Shown: positions 1 through 5,833, counted from the first letter of the stretch. The stretch: DNA of 9,882 nucleotides from an uncultured Actinomycetes bacterium (GCA_903873565.1 CAIQOY010000013.1:1-9882), one strand, 5' to 3'. The notes: a model not told the origin generated them from the sequence alone. Translations and numbers: made by a program.

Positions 1-261
1 CGGCATGCCGGCGTCGGTGACGAGGCACAGGTGCTCGCCGGCCGCGAGGCGCTCGACGAGGCCCGGCAGCGCCCGCTCCTCGCGGTGGGCCTCGACCACG
101 GACATCGGCACGTCGATCCCGAGGCCGTGGAGCAGGGCGCCGGTGCGGCGCGAGTCCTCGCAGGCCACGCGGTCGCAGGTGGCGAGGGCGTCGCGCACGC
201 GCGGCGTGAGGTCGCCGAGGTTGCCGATCGGCGTGGGGCAGACGGTCAGGCGGCCGGCCAT
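1..261 (-). CDS. rsmI: 16S rRNA (cytidine1402-2'-O)-methyltransferase RsmI, N-terminal part
   Basis: This is the first 87 codons of RsmI; the rest lies beyond the left edge. RsmI is a SAM-dependent enzyme of the tetrapyrrole-methylase fold that 2'-O-methylates C1402 in the decoding centre of 16S rRNA. What is visible is the N-terminal signature PTPIGNLGDLTPR (residues 9-21), a CEDSRRTG stretch around residues 47-54, and the VTDAGMP loop that ends the visible part. Most homologues have SDAGTP here, but M in place of T is, from memory, usual in actinobacteria. The ATG at 261 gives the standard N-terminus just before the family motif. No Shine-Dalgarno sequence precedes it, and a TACCCT box ends 6 nt upstream, so the mRNA is probably leaderless. 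It is divergent from the LCP gene. The assignment is firm; only the C-terminal two thirds is unseen. Confidence 0.93.
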   Translation of the reverse strand, partial: MAGRLTVCPTPIGNLGDLTPRVRDALATCDRVACEDSRRTGALLHGLGIDVPMSVVEAHREERALPGLVERLAAGEHLCLVTDAGMP

Positions 262-267
262 GGGGGC

Positions 268-273
268 AGGGTA
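268..273 (-). promoter_or_regulatory. Putative -10 box (TACCCT) for leaderless rsmI
   Basis: Read on the minus strand, TACCCT is followed by the 6-nt spacer GCCCCC and then the rsmI ATG. That places the expected transcription start at or next to the start codon. There is no recognisable TTGACA-like -35. The same arrangement precedes five other genes in the window, which is the main support. Confidence 0.5.
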
Positions 274-291
274 CGCGCGGCGGATCGGGAA

Positions 292-297
292 TACGCT
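292..297 (+). promoter_or_regulatory. Putative -10 box (TACGCT) for leaderless LCP gene
   Basis: TACGCT lies 7 nt before the ATG at 305, and the spacer (GTGTTCG) has no Shine-Dalgarno sequence. It faces away from the rsmI -10 box, with 18 nt between the two hexamers. Each promoter's -35 position would therefore fall on or next to the other's -10. No consensus -35 is visible. Confidence 0.5.
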
Positions 298-304
298 GTG
301 TTCG

Positions 305-1480
305 ATGGCGGATCGTCCCTACAGGACCTACAAGGGCGGCCGCGTGCGCCCGGAGCCCGAGCACGAGCCGGCGGCCGCGCAGGCCGTCGCGGCGCCCGAG
401 CGGCGCGGCGCGATCGAGCTGCCGTCGGGCGATGCGCCGCCGCCGATCGAGCCGCCGCGCCTCGGCCGCCTGGGCCGCTTCGGCCGCGGGAAGGGCGACG
501 GGGGCTGGACGCCGAGCCGGCGCGCCCCGCGCGGGCTGCGCTTCTGGCTCAAGCTCGGGATCGCGCTGGTGGCGCTGCTCGTGGGGCTCTGGCTCGTGCT
601 CGGCCTGCTCGCGGTGCGCAGCTCCGTCTCGCAGGCCAACGAGCGGCTCGACCCGCGCGCCCCGGCCGCGCTGGCCGCCTCCGACGGCTCGATCCTCGCC
701 GTGCCGACCAGCGTGCTCGTGATCGGCGTCGACGAGAACGCCAACTCGGACACCCTGCAGGTGATCCGGTTCGACCCGGGCGACTCGCTCGTGGCCACCC
801 TGTCGATCCCGCGCGACCTGCGCGTCGCCGTGCCCGGCTACGGCGACGAGAAGATCAACGCCGCCTACTCGGCGGGCGGCGCGCCGCTCGCCCTGCGCAC
901 CGTGCAGGACTACACGGGGCTCGAGATCGACCACGTGATCGTGCTCGACTTCGACGGCCTCGTCGGGCTCGTCGACGCGGTCGGCGGGATCGAGGTCGAC
1001 AACCCCAAGCCGATCCGCTCGGTCTTCGAGGGCGAGATGCACAAGTTCCCCGCGGGGCGGATCACGCTCGACGGCCAGGAGGCGCTCGCCTACTCGCGCG
1101 TGCGCCGGAACGCGCTCGACCCGTCCGACTCCGACGTCTCGCGCGGCCAGCGCCAGCAGGCCGTGATCCGCGCGCTGCGCGAGCGGCTGACCAGCCCCGG
1201 CGGCATCCTGCGCCTGCGCACCGTGGCCGGGGCCCTCGGCGGCGCCTTCGCGACCGATCTCACGCTCGGCGAGATCGCCCAGCTGGCCTGGGTCGACCAG
1301 CGCGCCTCGCGGCGGCTGCGCTGCAACCTCGGCGGCACGCCGTCGGCCCTGGACGGCCAGGATGTCCTGATCCCGGACGGGTCCGGCAACCGCCGCGTGC
1401 TCGGCGAGTTCCTCGGCGAGCAGGCCGTCCAGCCGGCCGCCTCGCGCTCGCTCTTCGCCGCCCGCTGCCGCGAGGGCTGA
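305..1480 (+). CDS. LytR-CpsA-Psr (LCP) family cell-wall glycopolymer transferase
   Basis: This is a 391-residue membrane-anchored LCP protein. The family transfers lipid-linked glycopolymers onto peptidoglycan outside the membrane. Residues 1-79 form a basic, Pro/Ala-rich and probably disordered cytoplasmic tail. Residues about 80-104 are one transmembrane helix, and the LCP domain spans roughly 136-295. Landmarks are LVIGVDENANSDTLQVIRF (138-156), SIPRDLRV (167-174), the EKINAAYSAGG segment (182-192), VDAVGGIEVDNP (223-234) and LDGQEALAYSRVRR (255-268). The acidic residues and the R170 and R265-R268 arginines are present. The Arg that usually precedes SDT in the first block is missing (NANSDT). 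Two cysteines, C340 and C388, sit in the extracytoplasmic C-terminus and could form a disulfide. The ATG at 305 was chosen because longer in-frame starts would run through the divergent promoter region. The polymer it attaches cannot be told from the sequence. Confidence 0.9.
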   Translation: MADRPYRTYKGGRVRPEPEHEPAAAQAVAAPERRGAIELPSGDAPPPIEPPRLGRLGRFGRGKGDGGWTPSRRAPRGLRFWLKLGIALVALLVGLWLVLGLLAVRSSVSQANERLDPRAPAALAASDGSILAVPTSVLVIGVDENANSDTLQVIRFDPGDSLVATLSIPRDLRVAVPGYGDEKINAAYSAGGAPLALRTVQDYTGLEIDHVIVLDFDGLVGLVDAVGGIEVDNPKPIRSVFEGEMHKFPAGRITLDGQEALAYSRVRRNALDPSDSDVSRGQRQQAVIRALRERLTSPGGILRLRTVAGALGGAFATDLTLGEIAQLAWVDQRASRRLRCNLGGTPSALDGQDVLIPDGSGNRRVLGEFLGEQAVQPAASRSLFAARCREG

Positions 1481-1487
1481 GCCCCGC

Positions 1488-1510
1488 GCCGGCCCGCGTC
1501 GCCGGCCCGC
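1488..1510 (+). repeat. Tandem 10-bp direct repeat GCCGGCCCGC
   Basis: Two identical 10-mers (1488-1497 and 1501-1510) are separated by GTC, a 13-bp period. They occupy the interval where the -35 region of the tRNA promoter would be expected. They are pure G/C in a GC-rich genome, so chance is possible; function is unknown. Confidence 0.4.
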
Positions 1511-1520
1511 CGGATTCGGG

Positions 1521-1526
1521 TAGGAT
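1521..1526 (+). promoter_or_regulatory. Putative -10 box (TAGGAT) for tRNA-Met
   Basis: TAGGAT is a good actinobacterial -10 hexamer. It ends 11 nt before the tRNA's first base, which would give a 5' leader of only about 4-6 nt for RNase P to remove. No clear -35 is seen around 1498-1503. Confidence 0.5.
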
Positions 1527-1537
1527 CCGGTCCGCCC

Positions 1538-1611
1538 GGCGGCGTAGCTCAGTTGGTTAGAGCAGCGGAATCATAATCCGCGTGTCGTAGGTTCGAGTCC
1601 TACCGCCGCTA
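1538..1611 (+). tRNA. tRNA-Met (CAT), elongator
   Basis: A complete 74-nt cloverleaf can be folded. The acceptor stem pairs GGCGGCG with CGCCGCT, with a G1-U72 wobble. The D arm pairs GCTC with GAGC around AGTTGGTTA. The anticodon stem is GCGGA/TCCGC around ATCATAA, with anticodon CAT at 1572-1574. The variable loop is GTGTC, and the T arm pairs GTAGG with CCTAC around TTCGAGT. The discriminator is A1611. The genome continues CCT, so the terminal CCA must be added by enzyme. An initiator tRNA is unlikely, because the anticodon stem lacks the three G-C pairs and the end is not a C1-A72 mismatch. Elongator Met is preferred over lysidine-modified tRNA-Ile(CAU) from resemblance to known elongator tRNA-Met sequences; that last choice is less certain. 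Confidence 0.93.
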
Positions 1612-1618
1612 CCTCGCC

Positions 1619-1644
1619 CGCCCCGCGGGAAAGCCCGCGGGGCG
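1619..1644 (+). terminator. GC hairpin after tRNA-Met, probable terminator
   Basis: An 11-bp perfect stem (1619-1629 with 1634-1644) closes a four-base AAAG loop, beginning 7 nt after the tRNA ends. No T-run follows. It would be an I-shaped, U-less terminator of the kind proposed for actinobacteria, or a 3'-end processing signal. Confidence 0.6.
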
Positions 1645-1660
1645 ACCCGGGGCCGCCCCG

Positions 1661-1666
1661 TAGGAT
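1661..1666 (+). promoter_or_regulatory. TAGGAT box before the membrane protein gene (-10 or ribosome site)
   Basis: TAGGAT ends 6 nt before the ATG at 1673, the spacing seen before other likely leaderless genes. Its AGGA core also lies 7 nt before the ATG and could serve as a weak Shine-Dalgarno site. The position just after the tRNA hairpin suits a fresh promoter. Sequence alone cannot separate the two roles. Confidence 0.4.
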
Positions 1667-1672
1667 GGGCGC

Positions 1673-2218
1673 ATGGAGCCCGGCCGCGCACGGCGGATCA
1701 GCGCCCGGATCCTGCGCGGAGCCGCGCTGGCCTGGGCGGTCCTCTTCACGGTCGTGGCCACGCTGTTCGCGGGCGGCTACGCGCTGGAGGACCCCGGCTG
1801 GCCCGCCGGCTACCTGATGGTCGCCGCCTGGCTCGTGCCGCTCGGCGCGCTGACCGCCGTCCAGCTCCTGCGGCCCGCGCTCGGCTGGCGCCTGCTCTGG
1901 GCCTGCACGGGCATCGCGGTCGCCGTCGCGCTCGTCCAGCTCGCCGTCCCGGGGGCCCTGACCGGGTGGGAGTTCACGAACGGCCCCGTGGTGGCGATCG
2001 CGTCGTTCGTGCCGCTCGTACCCCTGGCCCTGCTCGGCCGCCGCCGGCCGCTGCCCGCGGCGCTGATGATCGCGATCATCGCCGCCGGGCCGATCGCCGT
2101 GCAGCTGCGCGAGGGGGCCATGCACTTCGGCTCGTCGACGGCCGTGTCGGCGCCGATGCTGATCGCCGCGGGGCTGCTCGCCCTCGCGGGCCTCGCCGAC
2201 CGCCACCCGGCGCCGTAG
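1673..2218 (+). CDS. Hypothetical six-helix integral membrane protein
   Basis: I do not recognise a family for this 181-residue protein. The first 15 residues are Arg-rich (RARR, ARILR), which suggests an N-terminus inside the cell. Six hydrophobic segments follow, at about 17-38, 46-66, 74-93, 104-122, 127-145 and 157-175. Short polar loops carry basic clusters such as RRRRP near 123-126, consistent with the positive-inside rule. There are no Cys pairs, His clusters or charged residues inside helices that would hint at an enzyme or channel. The ATG at 1673 follows a TAGGAT box, and the stop is 18 nt before folP. folP seems to have its own promoter, so a role in folate synthesis should not be assumed. 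The hydrophobic pattern and in-frame coding compositional bias make the frame believable. Confidence 0.75.
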   Translation: MEPGRARRISARILRGAALAWAVLFTVVATLFAGGYALEDPGWPAGYLMVAAWLVPLGALTAVQLLRPALGWRLLWACTGIAVAVALVQLAVPGALTGWEFTNGPVVAIASFVPLVPLALLGRRRPLPAALMIAIIAAGPIAVQLREGAMHFGSSTAVSAPMLIAAGLLALAGLADRHPAP

Positions 2219-2223
2219 CCGCC

Positions 2224-2229
2224 TAGGCT
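2224..2229 (+). promoter_or_regulatory. Putative -10 box (TAGGCT) for leaderless folP operon
   Basis: TAGGCT lies 7 nt before the GTG start at 2237, in the 18-nt gap after the membrane gene. The same hexamer at the same distance precedes the aminotransferase on the other strand. It is embedded in the 8-bp palindrome GCCTAGGC (2221-2228). No Shine-Dalgarno sequence of useful length is present. Confidence 0.5.
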
Positions 2230-2236
2230 TCAGCGC

Positions 2237-3073
2237 GTGCAGCCGCTCGACGCGCGCATCCCCGGGCCCGCCCTGATGGGCATCGTCAACGTCACGCCGG
2301 ACTCCTTCTCGGACGGCGGGCTCCACCTCGACCCGGCGGTCGCGGTCGCCCACGGTCTGCGGCTGGCCGCGGAGGGCGCGGCGATCGTCGACGTCGGCGG
2401 CGAGTCGACCCGGCCGGGCTCGGAGGGCGTCGACCTGGACGAGGAGCTGCGCCGCGTCGTCGACGTGGTGCGCGGGATCCGCGCCGCGAGCGACGTGCCG
2501 ATCTCGATCGACACCTCGAAGGCGGCCGTGGCCGAGGCGGCGCTGGCGGCCGGCGCCACGATGGTCAACGACGTGACCGCCGGGCGCGCCGACCCGCGCA
2601 TCCTCGACGTCGCCCGCGACGCGGAGGCCGACCTCTGCCTGATGCACATGCTCGGCGAGCCGCGCACGATGCAGGACGACCCGCGCTACGACGACGTGGT
2701 CGCGGAGGTGGGGGCGTTCCTGCGCGAGCGGGTCGAGGCGGCGGTGGCCCGCGGCGTCGACCCGGGCCGGATCTGCGTCGACCCGGGGATCGGGTTCGGC
2801 AAGACGGTCGACCACAACCTCGCGCTGATCGCGGCCGGCGACGAGCTCGCGCGCGCGGCGGGCTGCCCGCTGGTGGTCGGGCTCTCGCGCAAGCGCTTCC
2901 TCGGCGCCCTGATCGGCGACCCCGAGCGGGACCGCACCACGGCCTCGGTCGTCGCCGGGGTCGCGGCGCTCGGCCGCGGCGCCTGGATGCTGCGCGTCCA
3001 CGACGTCGCCCCGCACCGGGACGCCCTGCGCGTGCTGCAGGCGGTCGCCGGCTCGGGCACGATGCCCGCATGA
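2237..3073 (+). CDS. folP: Dihydropteroate synthase
   Basis: This 278-residue cytoplasmic TIM-barrel enzyme condenses 6-hydroxymethyl-7,8-dihydropterin pyrophosphate with p-aminobenzoate to give dihydropteroate; it is the sulfonamide target. All family landmarks are present. They are GIVNVTPDSFSDGG (15-28, pyrophosphate and Mg binding Asn), GGESTRPG (54-61), SIDTSK (90-95), NDVTAG (111-116), MHM (136-138), DPGIGFGKT (182-190), GLSRKRFLG (215-223) and the C-terminal RVHD (253-256). Length is normal. The GTG at 2237 starts the protein just ahead of the first motif and sits 7 nt after a TAGGCT box, so translation is probably leaderless. Its stop overlaps the folB start as ATGA. It opens a plus-strand run through folB, folK, DUF2469, coaX and a methyltransferase. 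No resistance-type insertion near the first or second loop is evident. Confidence 0.97.
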   Translation: MQPLDARIPGPALMGIVNVTPDSFSDGGLHLDPAVAVAHGLRLAAEGAAIVDVGGESTRPGSEGVDLDEELRRVVDVVRGIRAASDVPISIDTSKAAVAEAALAAGATMVNDVTAGRADPRILDVARDAEADLCLMHMLGEPRTMQDDPRYDDVVAEVGAFLRERVEAAVARGVDPGRICVDPGIGFGKTVDHNLALIAAGDELARAAGCPLVVGLSRKRFLGALIGDPERDRTTASVVAGVAALGRGAWMLRVHDVAPHRDALRVLQAVAGSGTMPA

Positions 3074-3435
3074 GCCGCCGGCTCGCCATCCGCATCGAGG
3101 GCATCGAGGTGTTCGCGCACCACGGCGTCCTGCCCGCCGAGCGCGAGCAGGGGCAGACCTTCCGCGTCGACGTGGAGCTCGCGCCCGTCTCCGACCGCGC
3201 CTGCGACACCGACGACCTCGCCGACGCCGTCGACTACGGGGCCGTGGCCGACCTCGTGGCCCGGATCGTCGGCGGCGAGCCCGTCGACCTGCTCGAGCAT
3301 CTCGCCGATCGGGTGGCCCGCGAGCTCGTCGCGGCCTTCCCCGTCGAGCGCGTGCGGGTCGCCGTGCACAAGCCCCAGGCGCCGCTCGCCGTGCCGTTCG
3401 GCGACGTCGTCGTCACGGTCGAGCGCGACGCGTGA
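3070..3435 (+). CDS. folB: Dihydroneopterin aldolase
   Basis: This 121-residue enzyme of the T-fold (tunnelling) superfamily splits 7,8-dihydroneopterin into 6-hydroxymethyl-7,8-dihydropterin and glycolaldehyde, the step before FolK. Visible markers are IEGIEVFAHHGVLPAEREQGQ (about 9-29) with E24 at the position of the catalytic or pterin-binding Glu, VDYGAV (54-59) with the active-site Tyr56, the EHLADRVA helix, and HKPQAPL (100-106) with catalytic Lys101. Length matches the family, whose members assemble as octamers. The ATG at 3070 overlaps the folP stop (ATGA), which indicates translational coupling. Its own stop overlaps folK's GTG start. Assignment is secure. Confidence 0.95.
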   Translation: MSRRLAIRIEGIEVFAHHGVLPAEREQGQTFRVDVELAPVSDRACDTDDLADAVDYGAVADLVARIVGGEPVDLLEHLADRVARELVAAFPVERVRVAVHKPQAPLAVPFGDVVVTVERDA

Positions 3436-3944
3436 TCGGCGCCCCCTGCGCGATCGGGCTCGGCGGCAACGTCGGCGACGTGGCGGCCGCCTTCGGGGCG
3501 GCGCTGGCGGCGCTCGACGCCACCGACGGCGTGCGCGTGATGGCCGTCTCGTCGCTCTACCGCACGGACCCCGTCGGCGGGCCCGCGCAGGACGACTACC
3601 TGAACGCCGCGGCGCTCCTGGCCTGCGGGCTCGACCCGCTCGAGCTCCTGGCCGTCCTGCAGGCGCTCGAGCTGGACGCCGGCCGCGAGCGGGCGGAGCG
3701 CTGGGGCCCGCGCACCCTCGACCTCGACCTGCTGTGGTGGGACGACCGCCGGATCGCGGCCCCGGGGCTCGCGGTGCCGCACCCGCGCCTGCATGAGCGG
3801 CGCTTCGCGCTCGAGCCCCTGGTGGAGGTCGCGCCGCGGGCGAAGGACCCCGACGGGGCGTCCTATGCGGACCTCCTGCGCGACCTCCCCGCGGGCGGGG
3901 TGGCGCGGCTCGGACCCGCGTCCCTCGTCTACGATCCGGCCTGA
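3432..3944 (+). CDS. folK: 2-amino-4-hydroxy-6-hydroxymethyldihydropteridine pyrophosphokinase
   Basis: HPPK, 170 residues, transfers pyrophosphate from ATP to 6-hydroxymethyl-7,8-dihydropterin and so makes the substrate for FolP. Motifs seen are the N-terminal IGLGGNVGD (8-16), SSLYRTDPVGGPAQDDYLNAA (40-60), the ERWGPRTLDLDLLWW core (89-103) with the two Mg-binding aspartates D97 and D99, and VPHPRLHERRFALEPL (115-130). The GTG at 3432 overlaps the folB stop (GTGA). It also places the N-terminus at the usual distance from the GLGGN strand. With folP and folB it completes three consecutive pterin-branch enzymes. folE and the p-aminobenzoate genes are not in the window. Confidence 0.96.
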   Translation: MIGAPCAIGLGGNVGDVAAAFGAALAALDATDGVRVMAVSSLYRTDPVGGPAQDDYLNAAALLACGLDPLELLAVLQALELDAGRERAERWGPRTLDLDLLWWDDRRIAAPGLAVPHPRLHERRFALEPLVEVAPRAKDPDGASYADLLRDLPAGGVARLGPASLVYDPA

Positions 3945-3952
3945 CCGCCGCC

Positions 3953-3960
3953 GAGGGGGA
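3953..3960 (+). promoter_or_regulatory. Shine-Dalgarno site of the DUF2469 gene
   Basis: GAGGGGGA lies 7 nt before the ATG at 3968. It supports that start and contrasts with the missing ribosome sites before the leaderless-type genes. Confidence 0.65.
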
Positions 3961-3967
3961 CCACCGG

Positions 3968-4309
3968 ATGTCGCATCTTGAGGATCTCGAGGAGTACGAC
4001 GCCGAGCTCGAGCTGACGCTCAAGCGCGAGTACGCCACCGTCTTCGGGCTGTTCCGCTACTGCGTGCTCACGCAGGAGGCGACGTACCTCTGCAACAAGC
4101 TCGAGATGGCGATCGAGCACCAGCCCTCGTACCCGCTCTTCCACCTCAAGATGGAGGACGTCTGGGTCTGGGACAAGAACCGCCCGAGCCGGATCATCCC
4201 GCGCGCCGAGGTGCACACCACCCAGGACGTGACGGTCGAGGAGCTGAAGCCGGAGGACGACGTCCTGACGTCCGTCCCGCCGGACTTCTCCGCGCCCCCC
4301 GAGGACTAG
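3968..4309 (+). CDS. DUF2469 family protein of unknown function
   Basis: This 113-residue soluble, acidic protein matches the actinobacterial DUF2469 family as I remember it from Mycobacterium tuberculosis Rv2901c. Shared positions include EDLEEYDAELEL (5-16), REY (20-22), an F-x-Y-x-V stretch (29-33), YL-x-N followed by LEM (40-47), the diagnostic DVWVWDKNRPSR (64-75), and a T-x-x-DV-x-x-EEL tail (84-93). Most of the C-terminal 20 residues are Asp/Pro-rich and probably disordered. The biochemical function is unknown. In mycobacteria, from memory, the gene lies beside rnhB, whereas here it sits between folK and coaX. It has a good Shine-Dalgarno site and is followed 4 nt later by coaX, so it is likely co-transcribed with the folate genes. 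Family assignment is by recalled motifs, not a search. Confidence 0.8.
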   Translation: MSHLEDLEEYDAELELTLKREYATVFGLFRYCVLTQEATYLCNKLEMAIEHQPSYPLFHLKMEDVWVWDKNRPSRIIPRAEVHTTQDVTVEELKPEDDVLTSVPPDFSAPPED

Positions 4310-4313
4310 CCGC

Positions 4314-5084
4314 ATGCTGCTGGCCGTCGACGTCGGCAACACGTCGAGCGTGATCGGCCTGTTCGACGGCGAGGCGCTCGCCGCCGAGTGGCGGATCGCC
4401 ACGCGCTACCGCACCACCGACGAGCTCGAGGTGGTCCTGCGGGGCCTGCTCGCCGCCCGCCAGATCAAGCCGGACGCGATCACCAGCGGCTGCCTGTCGA
4501 CCACGGTGCCGCCGGTGCAGGGCGCGTGGGAGGAGGTGCTCCAGCGCGTCGCGGGCGCGGCGCCGGTGGTGATCGAGCCGGGCGTCAGGACCGGGGTCGC
4601 CGTGCGCGTCCAGAACCCGCGCGAGGTCGGCCCGGACCGGATCGCCAACGCGGCCGCCGCGGTAGCGCTCCACGGTGCGCCGGCGATCGTGGTCGACTTC
4701 GGCACCGCCACCAACTTCGACGTGGTGGCCGACGACGGGGCCTTCGTCGGCGGGGCGATCGCGCCGGGGCTCGAGGTCTCGATGGAGGCGCTGTTCGCGC
4801 GCGCCGCCCGGCTCGGCAAGGTCGAGCTGGTCGCGCCGCCGAGCGCGATCGGCACCGCCACCGTGGACTCGCTGCAGTCGGGCGCGGTCTACGGCTTCGC
4901 GGGGCTGGTGGACGGCATCGTCGGGCGGCTGCGCGCCGAGCTCGGCGCCCCGGACTGCCCCGTGGTGGCCACCGGCGGCCTCGCCGTCCTCCTCGCCGAG
5001 CACTGCGCGACCGTCACCGCCGTGGACCCGCAGCTGACGCTGGTCGGCCTGCGCCTGATCCACGAGCGGGTGGCCGGCGCATGA
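4314..5084 (+). CDS. coaX: Type III pantothenate kinase
   Basis: CoaX, 256 residues, phosphorylates pantothenate at the first committed step of coenzyme A synthesis. It belongs to the acetate and sugar kinase / Hsc70 / actin (ASKHA) fold and, unlike CoaA, is not expected to be CoA-inhibited. Seen here are the N-terminal phosphate loop AVDVGNTSSVIGLFDG (4-19) with D6, the VGPDRIANA block (105-113), the catalytic region VVDFGTATNFDVV (126-138) with D128, GGAIAPGL (144-151), and the late ATGGLA adenosine-site glycine motif (about 222-227). Family members usually read DFGTATTFD; Asn replaces the fourth Thr here. The ATG at 4314 lies 4 nt after the DUF2469 stop, with a GAGG about 9 nt upstream. 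The stop overlaps the next gene as ATGA. panC and panD, neighbours of coaX in mycobacteria, are absent from the window. Confidence 0.95.
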   Translation: MLLAVDVGNTSSVIGLFDGEALAAEWRIATRYRTTDELEVVLRGLLAARQIKPDAITSGCLSTTVPPVQGAWEEVLQRVAGAAPVVIEPGVRTGVAVRVQNPREVGPDRIANAAAAVALHGAPAIVVDFGTATNFDVVADDGAFVGGAIAPGLEVSMEALFARAARLGKVELVAPPSAIGTATVDSLQSGAVYGFAGLVDGIVGRLRAELGAPDCPVVATGGLAVLLAEHCATVTAVDPQLTLVGLRLIHERVAGA

Positions 5085-5833
5085 GCCGCGCCTGGGACGG
5101 GCGCACCTACGACCGCGTCGGCACGCCGCAGGCGGAGTGGGGGCGGGCCGTCCTCGAGCGCCTGGAGCTCGCTGGCGACGAGACGGTGCTCGACGCGGGC
5201 TGCGGCTCGGGGCGCGTCACGGAGATGCTGCTCGAGCGGCTGCCGCGGGGCCGCGTGATCGCGGTCGACGGCTCGGCCTCGATGCTCGACGCGGCCCGCG
5301 AGCGGCTGGCCGGGCGCCCGGTCGAGTTCGTCGAGGCGGACCTGCTCGCGCTCGACCTCGGCGGGCGCACGGTCGACGCGGTGCTCTCGACGGCGACCTT
5401 CCACTGGATCACGGACCACGCGCGCCTCTTCGCGCGGCTGCACGCGGCCCTGCGGCCCGGCGGGCGGCTGGTCGCGCAGTGCGGCGGCCGGGGCAACCTC
5501 GACCGCGTCCTCGCCCGCACCGCGGGCGTCGCCGCCGACCCGGCCTACGCGCCGCACCTCGTGGGCTTCGTCGACCCGCACCGCTTCGCCGACGCGCCCG
5601 AGACCGAGGAGCTCTTGCGCGGGGCCGGCTTCGCCGCGGCTCGGGCCTGGCTGCAGGAGGCGCCGGTGCACCCGCCCGAGCCGCCGGTCTTCCTCAGCTC
5701 GGTGATCCTGACCGCCTGGCTCGAGCACCTGCCCGAGGACCTGCGCGGCCCGTTCGTCGACGCGGTGCTCGCGGGGCTGCCGGAGCCCTTCGAGGCGGAC
5801 TATGTGCGCCTCAACCTCGACGCCGTCGCCTAG
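5081..5833 (+). CDS. Class I SAM-dependent methyltransferase
   Basis: This is a 250-residue Rossmann-fold methyltransferase. Motif I is VLDAGCGSG (36-44), the acidic ribose-binding residue is D63 in AVDGSASML, the adenine-contacting EAD is at 85-87, and LRPGGRLVAQCGG (124-136) is the strand 5 region. The TYDRVGTPQAEWG opening and the TATFHWITDH segment (104-113) resemble trans-aconitate 2-methyltransferase (Tam) and its many relatives, but motif-level similarity does not fix the substrate. Translation is coupled to coaX by an ATGA overlap. The gene ends tail to tail with the minus-strand aminotransferase, and the two TAG stops share the sequence CTAG. Last place in a folate/CoA operon suggests passenger status or an unrecognised metabolic link; I cannot decide which. 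Confidence 0.85.
   Translation: MSRAWDGRTYDRVGTPQAEWGRAVLERLELAGDETVLDAGCGSGRVTEMLLERLPRGRVIAVDGSASMLDAARERLAGRPVEFVEADLLALDLGGRTVDAVLSTATFHWITDHARLFARLHAALRPGGRLVAQCGGRGNLDRVLARTAGVAADPAYAPHLVGFVDPHRFADAPETEELLRGAGFAAARAWLQEAPVHPPEPPVFLSSVILTAWLEHLPEDLRGPFVDAVLAGLPEPFEADYVRLNLDAVA

Noticed and set aside
5..304. N-terminal extension of the LCP protein into the rsmI region
   Set aside because: The extra 100 codons are low-complexity, lie antisense to rsmI and cross both proposed promoters. The ATG at 305 with a box 7 nt upstream is a better start.
1538..1611. Identity as initiator tRNA or tRNA-Ile(CAU)
   Set aside because: The anticodon stem has no run of three G-C pairs and there is no C1-A72 mismatch, which excludes an initiator. 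The overall sequence resembles elongator tRNA-Met more than lysidine tRNA-Ile, although the latter is not strictly excluded without a classifier.
3930..3935. TACGAT as an internal promoter for DUF2469-coaX
   Set aside because: It lies in the folK coding end and fits a TANNNT pattern, but no -35 is visible. The next gene has a ribosome site and only a 23-nt gap, so read-through from folP is enough.
1571..4038. Long open frames on the minus strand across the folate genes (about 1571-3016, 2565-3209 and 2686-4038)
   Set aside because: Their translations are Arg/Ala/Gly/Pro-rich with no family motif, as expected opposite GC-rich genes with strong third-position bias. The plus-strand genes here have complete catalytic motifs.
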